In this document: positions 11,900 through 16,773 of the stretch, piece by piece
Layout of the letters: every line of letters begins with the position of its first letter
Numbering within the stretch: position 1 is the stretch's first letter
Assembly (NCBI GenBank): GCA_035500775.1
Contig: DATJWY010000160.1
Coordinates: forward strand, 1 to 16,773
Length of the DNA stretch: 16,773 bases
Source of the DNA: DATJWY01 sp035500775
GTDB lineage: Bacteria > Pseudomonadota > Alphaproteobacteria > Acetobacterales > Acetobacteraceae
Reading direction: 5' to 3'
Notes under the pieces: generated by a model
The model's input: only the letters and a program-made list of their open reading frames with translations
Databases searched by the model: none
What the model was told of the DNA's origin: nothing
Program-made: the position numbers and the translations under genes

Positions 11900-14134
11900 T
11901 CAGCCGTTGAAGCCGAGCTGACCCACGGTCTTGAAGGTCAGCATGAACAGCAGCGTGCTGTCGCCGCCGTCGTTGAGAATGTCGGTGTAGCGGCGATTGA
12001 AGTTGATGTCGAAGATGAAGCACTCGTTCTCGTAGCGCCCGTCCGCGCCGATGGCGACGAGCTGGCCGGTCGCGAGATCCCGTCTTCCGTAGGCGGAGAC
12101 GGTCCAGTTGCGGAAGGTGCTGGAAACCGAGAGCGAGGCCTCATTGCGTGGCATGAAATAGCCGGAGCTGGCGAGCGGCGTGGTATAGATATTCGACTGG
12201 TAGAGATTATACGGGTTGGTCGAGCTGTAGAGATAGCCGCCGCTGACCCGGAGCAGCGGCACGCCGGCGCTGACCAGGCCGTCGGCGAAGTGCACGTTCA
12301 TGTTGTCCTTGTCGAACCGGCCGCGCGCGGTGAAATCCAGCCAGTCGGCCGGGATGAAGGTGGCGCGGGTGATGATGTCCGAGACATGGTTGCCGAGGCC
12401 GTATTGGAGCGGCTGGATCGTTTGGTCCACATGCTCGCGGTAGGACTGGCCGACCAGCGCGTCGATCTGCTTGCCGTCGGCGAAGGTCCAGTTCGTGTGC
12501 AGCCCGACATTGGCGCGCAGGCCGCCATCGAAGCGGTCATAGCCACCCCAGCGGTTGATGCTGAACAGGGTCTGGTCGGTGAATTCGTAGTCCAGGCTGT
12601 CCTCGTTCGGGATCTTGGAATTGCGGCTGTAGCCGGCGTTGGGGGCGGCGATCAGCTGCACGATCGGCTCGATGACCTGCGAGCCGCCGCTTCCGGTCGC
12701 ACGCATGAACGGCCAGTTCATCTTCAGCGCGGCGGTCGGCTGCGCATGCGCCGTGCTGGCGCTGGCGCCGTTCATGTAGTTCGGCTGCTGGCCGATATCG
12801 CTCGCATTGTAGGCGGCGCTGGTGACGTTGAGGGTGAGCTGGTAGCGCTCGCCGAGATAACCGGCGAAGGGCCGGTCCCAGTTGAGCGCGAGCGCGGCGC
12901 GCTGATCGCTGGTGCCGGTGTTGCGCAGGACGTTGAACTCGGTGGTGTCGATGGAGAGCCGACCGCCGAGCGCGTCCGGCTGGCCGACGAAGCTGTAGGT
13001 GAAACGCGGCAGGACGTAGGGTATCAGGTCCTGCTGCACGTTCTGCTGCAGCGCCTGATAGGTGCGCACGTCGAGCCGGGCATAGGAGCCGACGCCGAAG
13101 CCCTCCACGAAGGCCTGGCTCGGTAGGTAGTCGTTACCGTAACCGGGCACCCGGAAGTCGCGCATATAGGCGATCGAGCTGGCCTCGTTGACGTCGAAGC
13201 CGTAGCGCCAGGTTTCATTGTAGCTGAACGTGCCGTGGGCTTGGATATAGCCCTGCGCATGGCTCTGGTCGTAGGCCAACGCGCCGTCGGCATGGATGAA
13301 GCCGTTATTCAGCCGGATGCGGTAATCCGTCTCCAGCTGCGGGCCGGCCTCGGAGGCGAGTGTCGGCGCCAGCACCACGTCCGACTGATCGTTGATGACG
13401 TAATAATACGGGATGCGGACGAAGGTGCCGAGATGCTTGTCGGACGCGCCGAAATCCGGGACCAGGAAGCCGCTCGCCCGCTTCGCCGAGGGGTCCGGGT
13501 GGGAGAAATAGGGTATGTAGGCGACCGGAAAGCCGAAGAAATCGAGATAGGCGTCGCGATACTCGATTCGCTTGTGCTCGACGTCCTGGGTCGCGTTGTA
13601 GGCGCGGATCTGCCAGAGCGGGGCGCGGTTCGGGTCGCGCGCGCAGACATTGCAGGTGGAGTAGACGGCGCGGCTCAGCTCGTTGATCTTGCCTCCCGTG
13701 CGCCGTGCCCCGTTCGCGGCCAGCCTGCCATTGGAGGCAAGGAGCGCCCGCATGCCGCGCAGCACGCCGTCGCGCATGCCCTGGGTCAGCTCGGCGTAAT
13801 CGGCGAACAGCACCTGCCCATCCGGCTCCAGCATCACGACATGGCCGGTGGCGGCGACGACGTTCGTGTTGCGGTCGAAGCTGATCTTGTCGGCGCGGAT
13901 CACATGGTCGTCCTGCCAGGCCTCGACATGCCCGGTCGCGGTGACGATGCCGTGCTCGCGGTCATAGGAGACGCTGTCCGCCGTGAAGGTGACCGGCTGG
14001 TCCTTCGAGACCGGCGTGGTGTTTTTGTTGCCTGCCTGCGCGGCAAATATGCTGGATTGCGCGCCCGCCGGCGGCGTGGCGAGCAGGGAGACCCCGGCAA
14101 GGGCGGTCGCGGCGGAGAGGGAGGTACGTCGCAT
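11900..14134 (-). CDS. lptD: LPS-assembly outer-membrane protein LptD
   Basis: LptD is the outer-membrane barrel that inserts LPS into the outer leaflet. The 744-residue product has a signal peptide (cleavage about residue 25, PAGA-QSS), an LptA/OstA-like beta-jellyroll (about 45-150, TFTADSVSYDREHGIVTATGHVE) and a large C-terminal barrel with conserved words such as YIPYFSHPDPSAKRASGFLVP. Cysteines form a CxxC (161 and 164, STCNVCARDP) plus Cys705 near the end, giving an interdomain disulfide possibility. The ATG at 14132-14134 shares its A with the lptG stop codon TGA (TGATG), showing coupling; a TTG one codon earlier is less likely. The last residues FKTVGQLGFNG form the final strand. Surrounding lptF, lptG and surA confirm the assignment. 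Confidence 0.95.
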   Translation of the reverse strand: MRRTSLSAATALAGVSLLATPPAGAQSSIFAAQAGNKNTTPVSKDQPVTFTADSVSYDREHGIVTATGHVEAWQDDHVIRADKISFDRNTNVVAATGHVVMLEPDGQVLFADYAELTQGMRDGVLRGMRALLASNGRLAANGARRTGGKINELSRAVYSTCNVCARDPNRAPLWQIRAYNATQDVEHKRIEYRDAYLDFFGFPVAYIPYFSHPDPSAKRASGFLVPDFGASDKHLGTFVRIPYYYVINDQSDVVLAPTLASEAGPQLETDYRIRLNNGFIHADGALAYDQSHAQGYIQAHGTFSYNETWRYGFDVNEASSIAYMRDFRVPGYGNDYLPSQAFVEGFGVGSYARLDVRTYQALQQNVQQDLIPYVLPRFTYSFVGQPDALGGRLSIDTTEFNVLRNTGTSDQRAALALNWDRPFAGYLGERYQLTLNVTSAAYNASDIGQQPNYMNGASASTAHAQPTAALKMNWPFMRATGSGGSQVIEPIVQLIAAPNAGYSRNSKIPNEDSLDYEFTDQTLFSINRWGGYDRFDGGLRANVGLHTNWTFADGKQIDALVGQSYREHVDQTIQPLQYGLGNHVSDIITRATFIPADWLDFTARGRFDKDNMNVHFADGLVSAGVPLLRVSGGYLYSSTNPYNLYQSNIYTTPLASSGYFMPRNEASLSVSSTFRNWTVSAYGRRDLATGQLVAIGADGRYENECFIFDINFNRRYTDILNDGGDSTLLFMLTFKTVGQLGFNG

Positions 14135-15246
14135 CAACCGTCCTCGAGATGGAGCAGCAGGGCAATGGCCAGCATCAGCCCGGACAATGCCGGCACCCAG
14201 GCGGCGAGCATGGCCGGAAGGGCGCCGGACTGGCCGAACTGCTCCGCCACCTTGGAGACGGTGAAGAGCGCGAATCCGGCAGCGACGCCGCCGCCGATCA
14301 TCCGCGCCACCCCGCCCCGGCGTGTCGGCCGCATGGAGAACCCGGCCGAGACGAGCGCCATGGTGCCGGCGAGCAGCGGCAGGGCCAGCAGCGCCTGAAA
14401 GTGCAGCCGATGACGTATGGCGGAAAATCCCGACCGTTCCAAGAGGCGGATGAAACCTGGCAGCGCCCAGACGGAGAGCGTATCCGGCGAGGCGAAGCTC
14501 TCCTGCACGCGCCCGATGGTGAGATCGGTCCGCAGGCTCATCGTCCCGACCATCTGCGGCAGGTGGTCCGGCGTCAGCGTGCGGGCGCCGGAGAACACCC
14601 AGGCACCCCGGGTGAGCCGTGCCTGGGTGGCCTCGATGCGGGCGAGCAGCCTGTCCGCCGAATCCAGCCGGAAGACGCTGACATCCTCGGCCCGCAGCTC
14701 CTTACGGCGCAGGGTCACGGCGCGGGCATGCAGGATGGCGATGCCGGCGGAATCGAGCTCGCGATCGGATTGCCGGAGCCAGAGCTGGCCGCCGGTGAGG
14801 GCGAGGGGGCCGTTGCCGCCGCGCAGATAGGTGCTGTCGAGCGCCTCGGCCCGGGCGAGCAGGGCGGAGGAGAGGGGGCTGATCCCCACCGTCGCCAGCG
14901 CGCCGAGCAGCACGGCGCACAGCACCGGCGCGGCCAGAAACTGCCAGGCGGAAACCCCGGCGGCGCGGGTGACGATCAGCTCGGAGGAGCGGGTGAGCCG
15001 CCAGAAGGCGATGATGCCGCCGAGCAGCACCGCGAAGGGCAGGATCTGCATGGCGACGAAGGGCAGCCGCAGGCCGGCGATCTCGGTCACCAGCCCGAAG
15101 CCGACATCCGGGTGCGTCGCGGCGCGGCGCAGCAGCTCGATGAAGTCGAACAATGCCACCAGGCAGGAGAGGGCGGCCAGCATGGCGAGCACGGAGGCGA
15201 TGAATTGCCGCGAGATGTAGATGGCGAGGGTCGGGCTGAACAGCAT
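14134..15246 (-). CDS. lptG: LPS export ABC transporter permease LptG
   Basis: With LptF and the ATPase LptB, LptG extracts LPS from the inner membrane and pushes it onto the LptC-LptA bridge. The 370-residue product has the YjgP/YjgQ layout. The N-terminal helices cover about 8-120 (MLFSPTLAIYISRQF start, RSSELIVTRAAGVS coupling helix near 90-103). A periplasmic jellyroll follows (about 130-270, with GGQLWLRQSDRELDS). Three C-terminal helices complete it, with the conserved RHRLHFQALLALPLLAGTMALVSAGFSMR. It begins 5 bp after lptF and its stop overlaps the lptD start. LptG rather than LptF is assigned from its second position and the C-terminal motif. Confidence 0.93.
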   Translation of the reverse strand: MLFSPTLAIYISRQFIASVLAMLAALSCLVALFDFIELLRRAATHPDVGFGLVTEIAGLRLPFVAMQILPFAVLLGGIIAFWRLTRSSELIVTRAAGVSAWQFLAAPVLCAVLLGALATVGISPLSSALLARAEALDSTYLRGGNGPLALTGGQLWLRQSDRELDSAGIAILHARAVTLRRKELRAEDVSVFRLDSADRLLARIEATQARLTRGAWVFSGARTLTPDHLPQMVGTMSLRTDLTIGRVQESFASPDTLSVWALPGFIRLLERSGFSAIRHRLHFQALLALPLLAGTMALVSAGFSMRPTRRGGVARMIGGGVAAGFALFTVSKVAEQFGQSGALPAMLAAWVPALSGLMLAIALLLHLEDG

Positions 15247-15251
15247 CGGGG

Positions 15252-16412
15252 TCAGCGCCCGACCTGCTGCGGCACCGGCACGCGCCCGGGCCGCAGGGCT
15301 CCCGTGCCGGAGATGAGCATGGGGCCGTAGAGCGCGGCGGCGCTGGCCAGCCCGGGCAGGATGGCCTGCACCCAGATCAGTCCGACCAGATCGGGGTCGC
15401 GGGCGGCCAGGTTGGAGATGGCGAGGCCGAGCGCCAGCAGCCCCACCACCACGCCGATCGCGACCATCGGCCGCAGCACGCCGCCATGGCGGCGAAAGGT
15501 GCCGCTGAGCCCGGAAACCATCGCCACCATGGCGAAGCTGAACACGGTGAGCGGAGCCGTCATCCGCCGGTGCGCCTCCACCACGAATTTGCCGTAGTCA
15601 TGCGGGTTGCTGAGCTGGCGCGGGTCCGGGTGCAGCAGCTCGGCGAGCGACATCTCGGTCACGTCCCGGAAGTGGATTCCGTCGTCCTTGGTGCTGTCGG
15701 CCAGGTCGATGGCGTTCTGGGCGAAGGTGAGCACGTCGAGCCGGCCGGTCTTCTTGTCGATCTCCTCGCGCGAGCCGTTCACGAGCAGCACGCGCGGCGG
15801 CCCGGCGGTTTCGATCAGCCGGCCGTGCTCGGCCAGGATGGTGGCGCGCGTGTCCTTCTGCCGGTCATCCTCCACCATGATGCCGCGCAGCGTGCCGTCC
15901 GGGTCGCGGGACCGGACATAGACGGTGAGCTGGTCGGAGATCGGGGTGAACACCCCCTCCTGCAGCAGAAAGGCCGCCATGCGGTTGCGGATCTCGAACT
16001 GGTATTGCCGGAACGCGGCGAAGCTCTTCGGCACCACCCAGATATTGAGCACGAGGCAGAGCGCCATCGCGAGCGCGGTGAGGCCGAGGGCGGGGCGGGA
16101 GAGCGCGAAGGGGGAGAGCCCGGCGGCGCGCATGACGGTCAGTTCCCGGTCGCCGGCGAGGCGCTGATAGACGAACTGGATCACCACGAAGGTGGTGATC
16201 GGCAGGATCACCGCGACGAAATTCGGGATCAACAGGCTGGTCAGCTGCAGGAAGACCAGCAGCGACAGGCCCCGATTGACCACCAGCTCGACGAAGCGGA
16301 GCGACTGGGTGAGCCAGATCAGCGCCACCAGCGCCCCGGTGGCCGCGGCGAGCGCGGCCAGGAGCTGGCGCAGGATATAGCGGTCCAGGCGGGTGACGAG
16401 AGGGAGAGCCAT
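15252..16412 (-). CDS. lptF: LPS export ABC transporter permease LptF
   Basis: Partner permease of LptG in the LptB2FG inner-membrane complex. The 386-residue product starts with RLDRYILRQLL and a first helix (about 14-36). The coupling motif AGDRELTVMRAAGLSP is at about 88-103. The periplasmic domain is at about 120-275, with FRQYQFEIRNRMAAFLLQEGVFTP. Three C-terminal helices follow, with RMTAPLTVFSFAMVAMVSGLSG. It is the first gene of lptF-lptG-lptD-surA and is transcribed divergently from the alcohol dehydrogenase gene at the right edge. The ATG at 16412 lacks a strong ribosome binding site, but upstream sequence gives no better start. Confidence 0.94.
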   Translation of the reverse strand: MALPLVTRLDRYILRQLLAALAAATGALVALIWLTQSLRFVELVVNRGLSLLVFLQLTSLLIPNFVAVILPITTFVVIQFVYQRLAGDRELTVMRAAGLSPFALSRPALGLTALAMALCLVLNIWVVPKSFAAFRQYQFEIRNRMAAFLLQEGVFTPISDQLTVYVRSRDPDGTLRGIMVEDDRQKDTRATILAEHGRLIETAGPPRVLLVNGSREEIDKKTGRLDVLTFAQNAIDLADSTKDDGIHFRDVTEMSLAELLHPDPRQLSNPHDYGKFVVEAHRRMTAPLTVFSFAMVAMVSGLSGTFRRHGGVLRPMVAIGVVVGLLALGLAISNLAARDPDLVGLIWVQAILPGLASAAALYGPMLISGTGALRPGRVPVPQQVGR

Positions 16413-16484
16413 GCGGGCAGCTTAATGGAGGGGCGCGTCCGGCAAAAGCCGCCTACGGTCGTACTGTTTCCGTCCCGCGCGCGG

Positions 16485-16541
16485 CCACGCCCCGCCGGGT
16501 CCGCCGGCCGGAGGGGCAGGCGGCGGCCCGGCGGGGCGTGG
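16485..16541. repeat. Perfect 15-bp inverted repeat in the lptF/alcohol dehydrogenase divergent region
   Basis: CCACGCCCCGCCGGG (16485-16499) is mirrored exactly by CCCGGCGGGGCGTGG (16527-16541) around a 27-nt GC-rich centre. It lies between two divergent starts, where a terminator is not expected, so an operator, a leader RNA stem or a palindromic element are the main options. The 228-bp gap shows no coding sequence. Confidence 0.7.
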
Positions 16542-16641
16542 ATCGGGGTGGCCGAAGCGCCGCGCTCCCGGTATGACCGCCGTTTCCGCCCGGTCCGCCG
16601 CGCTGAATCGGCCCCGGCATCGTTTTGGAGGGAGCCTGCGC

Positions 16642-16773
16642 ATGGATGTTCGCGCCGCCATCGCCATCGAGGCTGGCAAGCCGCTCGTTGTTGACACCGT
16701 GCAGCTTGAAGGGCCGCGCGCGGGAGAGGTTCTGGTCGAGATCAAGGCGACCGGCCTCTGCCACACCGACAAA
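16642..16773 (+). CDS. frmA: S-(hydroxymethyl)glutathione dehydrogenase / class III alcohol dehydrogenase (5' end only)
   Basis: Only the first 44 codons are in the window. They read MDVRAAIAIEAGKPLVV, then LEGPRAGEVLVEIKATGLCHTDK. This is the characteristic N-terminus of the zinc-dependent class III enzymes that oxidise S-hydroxymethylglutathione in formaldehyde detoxification and can reduce S-nitrosoglutathione. Cys40 in GLCHTD is the first ligand of the catalytic zinc. The ATG has GGAGGGAG 8-15 bases upstream. Being truncated, class III versus another closely related zinc alcohol dehydrogenase cannot be fully settled, although the GPRAGEVLVEIKATGLCHTD segment strongly favours class III. 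Confidence 0.88.
   Translation, partial: MDVRAAIAIEAGKPLVVDTVQLEGPRAGEVLVEIKATGLCHTDK

Noticed and set aside
11880..12023. SurA start at 12023
   Set aside because: It would overlap the end of lptD and precede the real signal peptide at 11879; the residues are Arg/His-rich shadow sequence.
10584..13126. Long plus-strand frames opposite surA and lptD
   Set aside because: They are antisense shadows of secure genes, with low-complexity composition and no recognisable domains.

Overview
The window is about 16.8 kb of very GC-rich DNA. Gene content (tandem glycine riboswitch before gcvT, metX-metW, lptF-lptG-lptD-surA, DUF1109-type anti-sigma factor) and dispersed GGGGC...GCCCC palindromes fit an alphaproteobacterium, most likely Acetobacteraceae/Rhodospirillales. 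The taxonomy is inferred from content and style, not from a marker gene. Nearly everything lies on the minus strand; only a beta-repeat surface protein (2880-4085) and the start of a class III alcohol dehydrogenase (16642-end) are on the plus strand.

Layout, left to right. (1) 1-1905: glycine cleavage genes gcvH (3' end cut off) and gcvT, transcribed leftward behind a two-aptamer glycine riboswitch; gcvT appears to start at TTG. (2) 1906-2879: mostly non-coding, with palindromic repeats, a possible small membrane protein and a repeat-rich upstream region. (3) 2880-4085: a cysteine-free, Gly/Ala/Ser/Thr-rich beta-repeat protein, convergent with the next block across a strong hairpin. (4) 4128-7479: a five-gene block read leftward: b-type cytochrome, MsrP/YedY-like molybdoenzyme, ECF sigma factor SigF, its six-helix membrane anti-sigma factor NrsF, and a secreted methionine-rich repeat protein resembling MrpX. 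(5) 7480-7953: non-coding, AT-richer, flanked by palindromic elements. (6) 7954-10446: metW, metX and sufE, with a four-hairpin element between metX and metW. (7) 10494-16412: lptF-lptG-lptD-surA for LPS export and outer-membrane assembly, closed by a perfect 12-bp hairpin. (8) 16413-end: divergent promoter region with a perfect 15-bp inverted repeat, then a glutathione-dependent formaldehyde dehydrogenase start.

The most interesting part is block 4. It looks like a complete envelope oxidant-defence circuit. NrsF would hold SigF at the membrane until stress. SigF would then drive mrpX from a promoter that matches GTAACC-N16-CGAA exactly (4683-4708), and the cytochrome-msrP-sigF-nrsF genes from a weaker version (7454-7479). 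The sacrificial protein MrpX has 20 Met in about 126 mature residues and no Cys or aromatics. It would soak up hypochlorite-like oxidants and be regenerated by MsrP with electrons from the cytochrome. The individual parts are known from Azospira and Caulobacter. The arrangement here, with 42-bp minisatellite repeats, a lipobox-bearing MsrP and a b561/hydrogenase-type cytochrome in place of ferric-reductase-like MsrQ, is worth a closer look.
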